Source: JBGSLN01 sp041740675
GTDB taxonomy: Bacteria; Pseudomonadota; Gammaproteobacteria; JBGSLN01
Length of the DNA: 24,420 nucleotides
Assembly (NCBI GenBank): GCA_041740675.1
Contig: JBGSLN010000033.1
Coordinates: 1 to 24,420, forward strand
Direction: 5' to 3'
Position 1 is the stretch's first letter; the number at the start of each line of letters is the position of its first letter. Below are positions 1 through 9,100 of this stretch, one piece after another. The translations under genes were made by a program, and so were the position numbers. A model generated the notes under the pieces. It was not told the origin of the DNA. It did no database searches and was given only the letters and a program-made list of their open reading frames with translations.

Positions 1-1365
1 TATATTTTAAGACTTGCTGAGTTAGGAAAAACAAATAGGATACGATTTAAAACTAATGATACTTTGCTGCAGCTTAAAGCTATAGAAATAAGAGATCCAT
101 TTCTTATGGATTTAGCTGATGAGAAAAATAATTTTATAACAACTTTAATTAATAGTTCAGAAGTTATAAAAAAACAATTTATGCAATATTTTAAAGAAAA
201 TTTAAAAAATCTTTTTAAAAACAAATCAATGAAGATTGATATTCTAGATATAGCCAAGCGTTCATTTATAGAGCAATATGAATCGATGGTTGATTATATT
301 TTTTCGTTAAAAGATAAAGAATTATTTCATTTTTTTCTTAAATTCAATGTTAATGTAACATCATCACTATACTTTGCAACACACTCATTCAAATCAGAAT
401 TTAATAAATACTTAAAAGAAGTGAAAAATACTGAACATCAAATCCCATGCCTAACTGAGTTAAATAAACTTATAAATATAACGAGACTTAAAAACTATTT
501 AGAGTTTTATTCTAAAATAAAAGAAATAGATGTTAAAAAAGCAAATAATCTGACGGATAGTGCAAGGGAATTTTTAAATAAAACAGTTAACATTCTTCAA
601 CAATGTATTAATCAAGTGGATTTACTATCAGATGAACAAATATTTATGATTGATAAAATCCTTAATAAAATTCATCATTTTTATGTTAACCCCAATGGCA
701 TTTCTTTGATTGATTTTTATCAAGATATTGAATCTATGGCTCGTGAGCTTGTGATAAGAAATGATGATTTGTGGAAAATGGGTAGGGTAATATTTGATTT
801 CTTAGATAGAAGATTAATAGAAGCCACTAAACTTTTAGCTAACCAAGTTGAAAGTGGTGATAAAATACAACAAACTTGGGCAAATAATTCTTCTGAAAAA
901 AAATTGAAAACTAAAAATTCATCTGTATGTGATATTATTGCAAACCGTACAAAAAAATATATTATTGAAGTAGAGCTCAATCACCATCAGATCTTTAAAC
1001 CTAGTAATAGTAACACTCGAATAAGATCAAAAGCAGAGCTTATTTCTGCTGATACTCATGTTGCAGAAACTTTGTCTACAGTAATTGCAACATCTGATGC
1101 TATTAAAGAACCAAATAATAAAAATAAAAGAGAAATATTGAATCAAGTAGCCCAAACTGCGAAAAATGAAATAAATAAAGGTTGGGCGCTACTAATTCTA
1201 GGAACTATTATTGCTGTTACTTTACCGCTTATTTCAATACCTTTGACTTATAGTCTTTTTTCAAAAGCATCGTCATTCATATCAAGGGGTAATGTTAATT
1301 CTAAAGTGGAAAGTATTTCAAATGAAATTAATGAAAGCTGGAATTCACCAATTTTAGTGAAATGA
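1..1365 (+). CDS. 3' part of a large unknown protein with a C-terminal membrane segment (5' end outside window)
   Basis: The reading frame is open from base 1, with no stop in the first 63 bases, so the gene begins upstream and only its last 454 codons are visible. A TTG at 64 could be taken as a start, but it has no ribosome binding site and the frame continues before it. The visible protein is hydrophilic, rich in Lys, Asn and Ile, and looks almost wholly alpha-helical. Near its end (about residues 394-420 of the visible part) is a strongly hydrophobic stretch opening GWALLILGTIIAVTLPLISI, long enough for one or two membrane passes, followed by a polar 30-residue tail. I recognise no domain. 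A small gene follows 31 bases downstream with its own good ribosome binding site, so the two are probably cotranscribed. A tail-anchored or membrane-targeted effector is possible but unproven. Confidence 0.8.
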   Translation, partial: YILRLAELGKTNRIRFKTNDTLLQLKAIEIRDPFLMDLADEKNNFITTLINSSEVIKKQFMQYFKENLKNLFKNKSMKIDILDIAKRSFIEQYESMVDYIFSLKDKELFHFFLKFNVNVTSSLYFATHSFKSEFNKYLKEVKNTEHQIPCLTELNKLINITRLKNYLEFYSKIKEIDVKKANNLTDSAREFLNKTVNILQQCINQVDLLSDEQIFMIDKILNKIHHFYVNPNGISLIDFYQDIESMARELVIRNDDLWKMGRVIFDFLDRRLIEATKLLANQVESGDKIQQTWANNSSEKKLKTKNSSVCDIIANRTKKYIIEVELNHHQIFKPSNSNTRIRSKAELISADTHVAETLSTVIATSDAIKEPNNKNKREILNQVAQTAKNEINKGWALLILGTIIAVTLPLISIPLTYSLFSKASSFISRGNVNSKVESISNEINESWNSPILVK

Positions 1366-1396
1366 GAAACTAAATTTTTTAATAGGGAGATACTTT

Positions 1397-1945
1397 ATGA
1401 TTGAGCATGAAGGGAGAAAAGTGGATGTAACTAATAAGGCGCATCTGCTAAGAACATTTATGTTTGTTTATCAAGAAGAGTTGAAAATAAAAGATAATCG
1501 CTACTTTTTTTTCAAATATCAAGGCGAGCATAAGACTAAGGATCGTGATGAAATAAGAGAAATAAATAATCTTCTTGGCACAATACGGGTGTGCATAAGG
1601 AAAATTGAACTATATACGGTAGAACTTTGCAACATTGCCAATCTCATGAATATGAAAAATAATCCTCAACAGCTTGCTTTACTTAGAACTAGATATAACA
1701 CTATACAAAATACTTTTCAAAGGTTTAACTGTGCAGAAATGATTGAAGCATGTTTTCATGAACTCCGAAGAATTTGTATTGAAGTCTTTGATAAGAAGTT
1801 TCCAGAAGATTCGTGTAAAAATGCTAATCCAGAAGTTTTGAATAACATTTTACCTTCTTTTGAGGAAGAAGCTGCAATTTTTCCATTGAAAGACCTAACT
1901 GATAGTTATGAACATAAAAAAGTGAAACGTTTTAGTAGTTATTGA
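1397..1945 (+). CDS. Unknown 182-residue protein, second gene of the left-edge operon
   Basis: The ATG at 1397 has a strong Shine-Dalgarno, AGGGAGA at 1384-1390, six bases upstream, so the start is well supported. The product is soluble, without signal peptide or membrane segment. The predicted helices include a central stretch with scattered cysteines (around residues 60-80 and 115-130). The C-terminal part carries an acidic FEEEAA cluster about 26 residues from the end and finishes with a basic, Ser/Tyr-rich tail (KKVKRFSSY). I do not recognise the family. Its position 31 bases behind the large membrane-anchored protein, with no promoter or terminator between, suggests a partner of that protein, such as a chaperone-like or accessory subunit or a second effector. 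This is inferred from context only. Base composition is AT-rich like its upstream neighbour and unlike the hydrolase that follows. Confidence 0.75.
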   Translation: MIEHEGRKVDVTNKAHLLRTFMFVYQEELKIKDNRYFFFKYQGEHKTKDRDEIREINNLLGTIRVCIRKIELYTVELCNIANLMNMKNNPQQLALLRTRYNTIQNTFQRFNCAEMIEACFHELRRICIEVFDKKFPEDSCKNANPEVLNNILPSFEEEAAIFPLKDLTDSYEHKKVKRFSSY

Positions 1946-2053
1946 ACCTGATGTATGAAGTTTCATTTCAAGTAATTAAAAAATTATCCTGAAGAAAATT
2001 ACTGCGATTTTTGTATTAACTACCGACACTTTTTGCGTTAAACTAAGGGTTTG

Positions 2054-2083
2054 TTGAAATTTCTACTATGCATATCCTATAGA
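2054..2083 (+). promoter_or_regulatory. Probable sigma-70 promoter of the alpha/beta hydrolase gene
   Basis: TTGAAA (2054-2059) and TATAGA (2078-2083) are separated by 18 bases and lie about 20 bases upstream of the hydrolase start codon. Both hexamers are close to consensus. The gap 1946-2103 before it also holds a weak hairpin, AGTAATT (1971-1977) with AATTACT (1997-2003), followed by a short T run, which may end the preceding operon. Confidence 0.45.
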
Positions 2084-2103
2084 CAAAAGAATGAGTAAAT
2101 ACA

Positions 2104-2898
2104 ATGTTCGAACAAAAAGTAACCATAGATGGTAATCGTGTTTTAAATATTTTATTGAATGATAAGCCCACTTCAGCGTGCACACTCTTTTTATTCCACG
2201 GGTTAGGTGGTCGTTCGGCACAATGGAATGAGCAAATTAATGTATTAAAAGATCAATACCGTTTAGTTGTACCTGATTTATATGGACAAGGGAAAAGTGA
2301 AAAGCCACATGGAAATGCTAATTACAGTTTTCAACAATTTACTAATGATATGCAAACCATTTTCAATAAGTTTGCTGGCGAGAAAAATATTATTATTGGA
2401 CATTCTTATGGTGGTGCGCTATCAACTTATCTAGCGCTACAAAACCAGCAACGGATTCAAAAACTGTGTTTAATTGCTCCAACAGCACTTGCCCCTTATA
2501 AAAAAATTCCACCTATTTATTATTTACCTAGTTGTATTTTAGAATGGTTACGTCCAGCATTAGAAAAAGGATTTGCTAAAGTTGCATTTGATGCTTCAGC
2601 TAGACAAGAGCTTATTAATACTGAAATTGCAGCAGGGCGCAATAATCCCTTATATATCATCAAAGCAGTGATGCAAGGGATGAAACAAATGCCAGTAACA
2701 GATATTAGTATGATTAATATTCCTAGTTTAATTTTAATGGGCAAGTCGGATCAGATTACTACGGTTGATCAAATTCAGTCTTTTTACCGGAAATTATCGC
2801 AAGCGTCTTTTCAAACTATAATAAATGCAGGTCATATGCTGATGTTAGAGAAACCGCAAGAAGTGAATAATGCATTATTGCAGTTTATACAGTATTAA
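2104..2898 (+). CDS. Alpha/beta-hydrolase fold protein (esterase/lipase-like)
   Basis: This 264-residue protein has the standard marks of the alpha/beta-hydrolase superfamily. HGLGG at residues 32-36 forms the oxyanion-hole turn. GHSYGG at 99-104 is the nucleophile elbow with Ser101. Asp216 in GKSDQIT is the likely acid, and His244 in AGHMLMLEKP is the catalytic base. The complete triad and normal length argue for an active hydrolase. The MEKPQEV-like ending is typical of the branch containing 2-hydroxymuconic semialdehyde hydrolases, BioH-like esterases and lipases, and the substrate cannot be read from the sequence. There is no signal peptide, so it is cytoplasmic. The ATG at 2104 has only a weak upstream GAG, but no alternative in-frame start lies nearby. 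It converges on the LysR gene, and the two stop codons overlap. G+C is clearly higher than in the flanking accessory genes. Confidence 0.93.
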   Translation: MFEQKVTIDGNRVLNILLNDKPTSACTLFLFHGLGGRSAQWNEQINVLKDQYRLVVPDLYGQGKSEKPHGNANYSFQQFTNDMQTIFNKFAGEKNIIIGHSYGGALSTYLALQNQQRIQKLCLIAPTALAPYKKIPPIYYLPSCILEWLRPALEKGFAKVAFDASARQELINTEIAAGRNNPLYIIKAVMQGMKQMPVTDISMINIPSLILMGKSDQITTVDQIQSFYRKLSQASFQTIINAGHMLMLEKPQEVNNALLQFIQY

Positions 2899-3775
2899 AT
2901 TGCTGTTGTAACCAATCACCAAATAACTCTAACTTTTTACTTCGCATTCCCGTGGGATATACATAGTAATAAGCATAAGGCGCAGGAGTGGTTAAAGGAG
3001 TAAAAGGAGTTAAGATCCCATAATTCAAATCATTATCAATAAAGCTTTTATGTGCAATAGCAATACCTAAACCATTGGCTGCCGCATGCAAGGCTAAATC
3101 AAGCGTTGAATATTCGAGGACTTGATATTTTTCAAGCGGAGGGCAATTTGCTGCTGCAAGCCAGGTGGGCCAATCAAGTTTACGTTCATAATGCGGTACA
3201 TGCAACAAAGGATAGGGGGTTAAATCTAATTCTTTAGTGTTAAGCCTTTGCAGTAATTTTGGTGAACAGACAGGAGTTAACTCATCGCGAAATAAATAAG
3301 TAGCAGTTAAATTTTTCCATTCACCTTCACCTGCATAAATCGCGGCATCAATGTCTTCATTAGAAAAATCAACATTTTTGATTGGTGTTACAATTCGAAC
3401 TTCATATTTTGGATATAAATTTTTAAAATCACGCAGTCTAGGGATCAGCCATCGAGTAGCAAAAGTGGTAAACATATTTAATGTAATAATATAACTACGA
3501 TCTGTTTCTGCTTTCAACCACTGCGACGCTTGGCGAATCTCATCAAATGCATGATTAATTTTTTGCGCATACTGCTTACCAATAGATGTCAATTTAAATC
3601 CTTGACCGTGTTTCTTTAAGAGTTGCACACCTAAATAATCTTCGATAATTTTAATTTGCTGACTGACAGCAGATTGAGTGACACACAGTTCATCAGCTGC
3701 ACGAGTAATATTTAAAGATTGTGATACCACATCGAATGCTAATAAAGCTTTCAGCGGAGGTGTGCGTTTATTCAT
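2885..3775 (-). CDS. LysR-family transcriptional regulator, GcvA-like
   Basis: This is a full-length (296 residues) LysR-type regulator. The N-terminal winged helix-turn-helix is clear: a PPLKALLAFDVV opening as in GcvA relatives, then NITRAADELCVTQSAVSQQI at about residues 22-41, and a KLTSIGK wing near 61-67. Residues from about 90 to 290 form the effector-binding domain, with the YPLLHVPHYER and LGIAIAHKSFI segments common in the GcvA/AmpR group. Such proteins bind DNA as tetramers and respond to a small ligand, which is unknown here. LysR proteins often regulate a divergent neighbour, but here the upstream side meets the 3' end of the F-box gene and the downstream side meets the hydrolase tail to tail, so no target is evident. 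The last 14 bases overlap the hydrolase gene. No clear Shine-Dalgarno precedes the ATG. Confidence 0.94.
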   Translation of the reverse strand: MNKRTPPLKALLAFDVVSQSLNITRAADELCVTQSAVSQQIKIIEDYLGVQLLKKHGQGFKLTSIGKQYAQKINHAFDEIRQASQWLKAETDRSYIITLNMFTTFATRWLIPRLRDFKNLYPKYEVRIVTPIKNVDFSNEDIDAAIYAGEGEWKNLTATYLFRDELTPVCSPKLLQRLNTKELDLTPYPLLHVPHYERKLDWPTWLAAANCPPLEKYQVLEYSTLDLALHAAANGLGIAIAHKSFIDNDLNYGILTPFTPLTTPAPYAYYYVYPTGMRSKKLELFGDWLQQQFNTV

Positions 3776-3811
3776 ATAATTTTTATAAAGTGTTAATAGA
3801 AGTAATAAATA

Positions 3812-3840
3812 AAAATAAACTAGATTAATAGCATCGTCAA
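3812..3840 (-). promoter_or_regulatory. Probable promoter of the LysR gene
   Basis: On the minus strand, TTGACG (3840-3835) and TATTTT (3817-3812) are separated by exactly 17 bases, about 36 bases upstream of the LysR start. The -35 is one base off consensus and the -10 is weak, which is common for self-regulated LysR genes. The rest of the 135-base gap to the F-box gene is AT-rich, with no other feature that I can support. Confidence 0.4.
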
Positions 3841-3910
3841 CTCATTTTATAAAGCCAATAAAAATATATTTCAATATTTATTATTTCATTGTTGTTATAT
3901 TAATTTTAAC

Positions 3911-5845
3911 TTACCATCTGGGGTTAAACGATACTATCATATCTTGCTCGGGAAAAAATTGATTTATTAATGCCTCACAACCATACTCTGTCAGTTTCTC
4001 AGAGACTTTACTTTGAAAATTTTCATCAAAAGTTTCCCACTTGTCTCTTTGATCAATTAAATGTTTAATTAACTCAACATTACAAGTATTTATGGCGTCA
4101 CACATTGATTTATAACTTAACGTAAAATCATGTTTAATACTATCTTCCAAAAATTGAAATGCTTTTAAGTTACCTGTTCTTAAAACAGAACTTATAAAGT
4201 CATCCTTTTGAACTGGTGTAAGTTCAGTCAAAAACTTTGGATATTTAGTAAATAGAAATTGAAAAATTTCGTAATATCCAAAATCAACCGCATGTTCAAC
4301 CATTTGAATAAATGTCTCAATATCTAATTCAAATTTATTTAACGCTAATATCCACTGTAATACAGATATACTTCCTTCTTCTGTTGCTATTAAACACATT
4401 TCTTTAATCAAATTGGGAAATATAGTAGCCGATGTAATATCTTTTTCTACATATTCTGCTATAAATTTTATTAATTCTAATTTATCAGCTTTTGCTGCCC
4501 ATTTAAAAATAATTTTTAAATCATCAGAGTTAGATAGAAATGTATTATCGATATATTTTATAAACCATTCTAACCGGTGTAAGTTTCCACTTTCAGCAAT
4601 AGCTTCAAGTATTGCTAGACGTAAAGATGTTGTTTCATTAATTTGCTTATTCAAATGCAAAATTAACCAGGCAATCAATGTAATTTCTTCACCTTCAAGT
4701 TTAACTCCTGATGAAATAATTTTCTCAAAAAATTGGTTTAGCAGTAGCAAGCTATTATTTTCTTTTTTAGGTATTTTAGTATTTATATAGTTTAATAAGG
4801 TACTCTGATTTGGAAATAATTTTTTCACTAACCATAGTGCAATTTCAAAATTAAAAGCTATTGCAGTATCTATAACATAATATACGATTTTTTTATTTTT
4901 CAATCTCTCGTATAAAGTTTCCAGCATCGATTTAGATGCTTTATATTTTATAGCATTTGTCATAGCCTGAATAATGTCTTCTTCTTTAAGCGCAGCGTTA
5001 TATTCAGTTAAAACCCATCCAACTACTGTGGTCTTTCCCATGGCAGCTGCATTAACTAATAAAACATCTTCATAAATCAAAGGAGCTGTGCTGATTTCCA
5101 TGTTGTCACTATTATGATGAATGTTCTGTTTAGGGAACAATTTATATAATATAGTTTTTAAATTTCCATTACCTGATAATAGTGCATTGCGTAAAATTCG
5201 ATTAGACAAACTTTCATTGTTAACAATGTTTTGTAATACATTTACAAAATTATAACTTAAATGATTCTCTATAATGTAATTTATAAGTATTTCATTATTA
5301 ACAATAGCCGCTTGTTCTAACAATGAAATTAATCTTAAAGTATCAAATCCATCATTATATAATCTAAATGTATAGTCAAAACTTAAAAAAGCATTATTTG
5401 CTGTTTTAATCTCAACAGTTGGGTTTTCTTTAGATTCTGATTTATTAAAAATCTCATCTAAAAAACCATGAAATGTCCAAACAGGAGAATTATATCCATA
5501 TTTCCTGTGAACTTTGTAGATTTTTTCAAGTTTAATCAAGCTTTTGTAAATATTATATGGTTCAATTTTACGATATTCTTTTGGAACTAAAATATTAAAC
5601 TCATTTTTAATTCTAGTTTCCCATAAAAAATTAATTTTGCTGACCTGATTGCATGTTTTTGATATTAGAGAAAATTTAGTGAGCAGTTCCGCACTTGTAA
5701 GATAAGGAGTTACAGATGATAATATATCTTCATTTCTTTCTATAGCGCTAAATGACCGTTCAAATGAACTATTATCGTTACTTTTGTTACGTTTGCTTGG
5801 GTTTAAATTTGAATTATTATTTTCTTTTTCAAATTTTCGTTTCAT
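3911..5845 (-). CDS. F-box protein with divergent ankyrin-like repeats (candidate host-directed effector)
   Basis: The 644-residue product has three visible parts. Residues 1-30 are basic and Asn-rich, with KRK at the start and KRNK at 18-21, resembling a nuclear localisation signal. Residues about 38-83 match the F-box: NEDILSSVTPYLTSAELLTK, then ISKTCNQVS, then FLWETRIKNEF (the consensus SLW..L..RDF end), followed by a YNIYKSL helix. F-boxes bind Skp1 in eukaryotic SCF ubiquitin ligases, and bacterial examples (Legionella LegU1, AnkB) act inside host cells. Residues from about 150 to 630 carry roughly ten helix-pair units ending in motifs such as LYKLFP, LEWFIKYI, LQWILAL, FQFLFTKYP and LIKHLIDQ, which read as divergent ankyrin-type repeats for binding a target. 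There is no signal peptide or catalytic domain. The gene diverges from the giant gene. The F-box call is fairly strong, the repeat class less so, and ubiquitin-ligase recruitment is inferred. Confidence 0.85.
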   Translation of the reverse strand: MKRKFEKENNNSNLNPSKRNKSNDNSSFERSFSAIERNEDILSSVTPYLTSAELLTKFSLISKTCNQVSKINFLWETRIKNEFNILVPKEYRKIEPYNIYKSLIKLEKIYKVHRKYGYNSPVWTFHGFLDEIFNKSESKENPTVEIKTANNAFLSFDYTFRLYNDGFDTLRLISLLEQAAIVNNEILINYIIENHLSYNFVNVLQNIVNNESLSNRILRNALLSGNGNLKTILYKLFPKQNIHHNSDNMEISTAPLIYEDVLLVNAAAMGKTTVVGWVLTEYNAALKEEDIIQAMTNAIKYKASKSMLETLYERLKNKKIVYYVIDTAIAFNFEIALWLVKKLFPNQSTLLNYINTKIPKKENNSLLLLNQFFEKIISSGVKLEGEEITLIAWLILHLNKQINETTSLRLAILEAIAESGNLHRLEWFIKYIDNTFLSNSDDLKIIFKWAAKADKLELIKFIAEYVEKDITSATIFPNLIKEMCLIATEEGSISVLQWILALNKFELDIETFIQMVEHAVDFGYYEIFQFLFTKYPKFLTELTPVQKDDFISSVLRTGNLKAFQFLEDSIKHDFTLSYKSMCDAINTCNVELIKHLIDQRDKWETFDENFQSKVSEKLTEYGCEALINQFFPEQDMIVSFNPRW

Positions 5846-6195
5846 TATTGACTCATATATAAAAATTATGGCTAAAATGCTAATAAAATAATTAGATTAG
5901 AACAAATTAAAAAAACTAAACTTACTATTAATTATTTTATTAAAACCGAAATTACTATACTTATTATCATAAAACAATTTCATAAGAATCTATTTTAAAA
6001 ATAAAACCCTGCTAACTAATAATGACATTAAAACTTTTAAATTAGCAACAAAATCTAAGAAAAACTTATTCTTTTATTAGAAATACTAAATAGCTAATTA
6101 GGAAAATACCAGCTCTAATCGCAGTATAGATGTTTATTTAATAACTAGAAAAATGTCTATTTAAAATAAAAGAATAGTAGTTAGTGAGGTATCTT
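5846..6195. other. 350-base AT-rich divergent control region
   Basis: No gene is visible between the F-box gene and the giant gene. The stretch is extremely AT-rich and must carry the promoters of both. On the plus side, a TAAAAT at 6162-6167 could serve as the -10 for the giant gene, but no good -35 is seen. On the minus side, only poor AT-rich hexamers precede the F-box start. A direct repeat at 6130-6164 is listed separately. AT-rich shared upstream regions like this are typical H-NS-like silencing targets; that is inference. Confidence 0.6.
6130..6164 (+). repeat. Two-copy direct repeat ATGTYTATTTAA in front of the giant gene
   Basis: ATGTTTATTTAA (6130-6141) recurs as ATGTCTATTTAA (6153-6164) with one mismatch and a 23-base period, about two helical turns. 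It lies 32-66 bases upstream of the giant gene's ATG and overlaps its possible -10. The spacing and place suit a dimeric activator or repressor site. In AT-rich DNA some chance similarity is expected, so this is a candidate only. Confidence 0.35.
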
Positions 6196-9100
6196 ATGAG
6201 TGAGTCATCAGTAAGTAGTTCAGAGAGTGTACATAGCCAAATAATAAATAATAAAATTTATCAGTCTAAAAAAACAATTAAATGGGAGACAGAACTATTT
6301 CAGCAACAGTTGCTATCAACAATCGCTGCTAACAATATGACAATAGCAATGGCCATGTGTATACAACTCAGTGCAATATTATGTCGTAACATTCAAGATG
6401 AGTTATCAGAAAATGAAATAGAAACATACCAGATACAAGCTATTGAAATTATAGAAGAGAAAAAAATAGTTAAAAATTACACATGTATAGAAGAAACTGA
6501 AAATAAATTTAAAAATAAAATTGAAACATCAGAAATTAATATTCCTGTAAGCATACAAGTTAGTCTTTGTAGTGCAAGTAAGGTCATCAAAAAAATCAAC
6601 ATCCCTCTTTCTATGTTAGGCATATATGAGAAAATAGGAGTAAAAGTTAACATAGATGATAATGTCGCAAAAGCATATAAGGCATATGGTATCACCTCAT
6701 TGCCGTCTATTTATGGAGTTAAACTAGACACACCACTTACTATTTTGAGTATGCCGATCCTACGAAGTTTTCAAAAAAATGTGCAAGGTGTTCTAAAAAC
6801 AGAAGGTCAACTAAAATTGAAACCTCGCAACAACAGTGCAAAAGATTTTTTACAGAGAATAACATCGATTGAAGTCAAATCTGCTATAGATGTATTTGAT
6901 CGATTCAAAGAGATCACTGCTGAGCGAAATCGAATTCAAAATTCTTGGTTTAAAAAATTTCGATTTGGCGATTTAGACACAGTATATAGTAATATTTTAG
7001 ATAATTTTACTAAAGATTCACCTAATAGTGATTTAATAAAACTCTATTTGACTTTGGAAAATTGCAAAATTAACGCTTCTAATGCAGATAAATCTAAACT
7101 AAATAATTCACAAGCAGATATAGAGAATTTTTTCAAAACAGGAAAGCTAAGCCGTTGGACGATTGTAAAATATATCAATACCTTAATTGAAAGTAATGAT
7201 AAAAGTAAAGAAATTAATAATTCAAATATAAAAAAATCTTTGCAAATGGGATTAAAAGATTCTCATAGCGTCTTTAGAGGTTCTTTAGGCTATGCAATGT
7301 CTAGTAAACCAAGTGATCCATCAATTTTTTTAACAGTGTTTGAAGGCATCACAATTAATAATTTTTCAGAATTACAACTATTGTTTGGTGATTATGAAGA
7401 GCAATCGCTATATAAATTTTTAACTACCGTCATATATTTTTTAGAAAAAATGCCATTAGATGCACGCTATCGACATTTGTATATTCCCATCTACAAGGCA
7501 TTGTTTAATAATATTAAAGATGCACCAGTATCTAGTAAAGGACTCATACAAAAATTGCAAGACGCACTAAGCTCTGAAGAAAAAAAAGATGATGTATTCT
7601 CTGAATTTAATAAATTAAATTTATATGAAACAAGTTCAGTTGACCAATTAGAAAAGTTAAACAATCTAGCAAATATATTTAAAAAAAACAAAGAATTTCA
7701 ATCAGCAAAAATAAAAGTCGCCAAATATTTTGTTAACGAAATTTTTGCTCGATATAAAAATATGACTGCTCAACAACAAGAGCAAGAAGAATATAAGACA
7801 GCAATCCCAGAAATTAAAGATAATATATTGAAATATATTTCAAAAACTACATTTGAAAATTTATTAAAATCTGAGTTATTGCCTGTGTTGTATGAGATGA
7901 TAAAAGATAATCCGCAGGAAGTTGAATCTTTTTTAACTGGATTTAAATTTGCATTAGAAATTTATTTTAAAGAAGTAGAGGATCCTATTAGCGCCTATAT
8001 TATGCTTTTAGATGAAAAGTTTGCAGGAATGCTTAATTATCAGAAAGAAGTTCAAGTCAACGGAAAGCATCCAGATTTCAATTTGAAAGTAAGAAATGAA
8101 ACTATCATAGGAAAAGATGTTATTGATTCTTTATTAGTGTCGCGCGCCTTATTTTCAGCACAATTCGAGTCAGGTGATAAACCAATACTTTATAGTAATT
8201 TATTAGAATATATTTTAACAAAAACATCAGATAATAAACAATATAAAAATCCGGAAATGGCAGAGTTTGCAAAAAAACATGCTATAAGCGTTGTAGTAGA
8301 AGAATTCGGCCATCTATTGCAAAGTAAAGATTTATCGATTAAACAAAAAGCAGTTGATGAAGTTGTTCGATTAGTAAATTTGAGTGATAGTAAAAATAGT
8401 GGGGATGAAAATAAAGTTTTTGGATTACCACTTGATTTTATTTCATATACTCAACTCCTACATAGAGAAGAAAAAAGGAAAGTAAATACATCCATAGAAG
8501 AAATTCAACCAATAAATAATCATACAATTAATGTTCTATTGAAAGATTTAAATTCAAAAATTAATAATAGTATAGAAAACATCAAAGCTGATGATATAAC
8601 TACTCATATTACAATCATGCAATCTGTATATTCAAGATTGATAGAGTTATATAAGGATGATTCACTTAAAAATGATATTGATAATGCTTTACTTTCTTTA
8701 AAAATTAAGCTGACAGATTACTTTAAAACTTTTATTGCAGCAATAATTAATGAGATAAAAGTTGATATATCAAAAACGCAAATTTTAGAACGATTTTATG
8801 AAAAAAAATCTTTGCATTCTGTATATTCCAGCTTTTTAAAATTGTGCGCGAAATTAAACCTTCCATTACATTCATCAGAAATTATAGTCCCTGAATCTAT
8901 TCAAGGACAGAATGAAAGAAATGTGTATATGTTTAAGGTGCAGTTTAGTTTAGCTTTAGAAGAAGCCATTGATAGGTTGACTGATTATAAGCATAAAAAA
9001 GCTATCAGAGAAAGATTACCGAAAGAAGTCAACAAATATATAAATCTTAATAAAGATGAATTAAAGAAATATCGATTGAAGGAAGAGTTTAAGGACATGA

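Noticed and set aside
720..980. Minus-strand open frame inside the first gene, and similar antisense frames elsewhere (for example 4413-4790, 10578-10826, 14181-14450, 22390-22677)
   Set aside because: They lie wholly within longer genes on the other strand, have no ribosome binding sites, and read as hydrophobic, Ser/Phe-rich shadows of the Lys/Glu/Asn-rich real genes.
6184..6186. GTG as the start of the giant gene
   Set aside because: The GTG is part of the Shine-Dalgarno TGAGG that is well spaced for the ATG at 6196.
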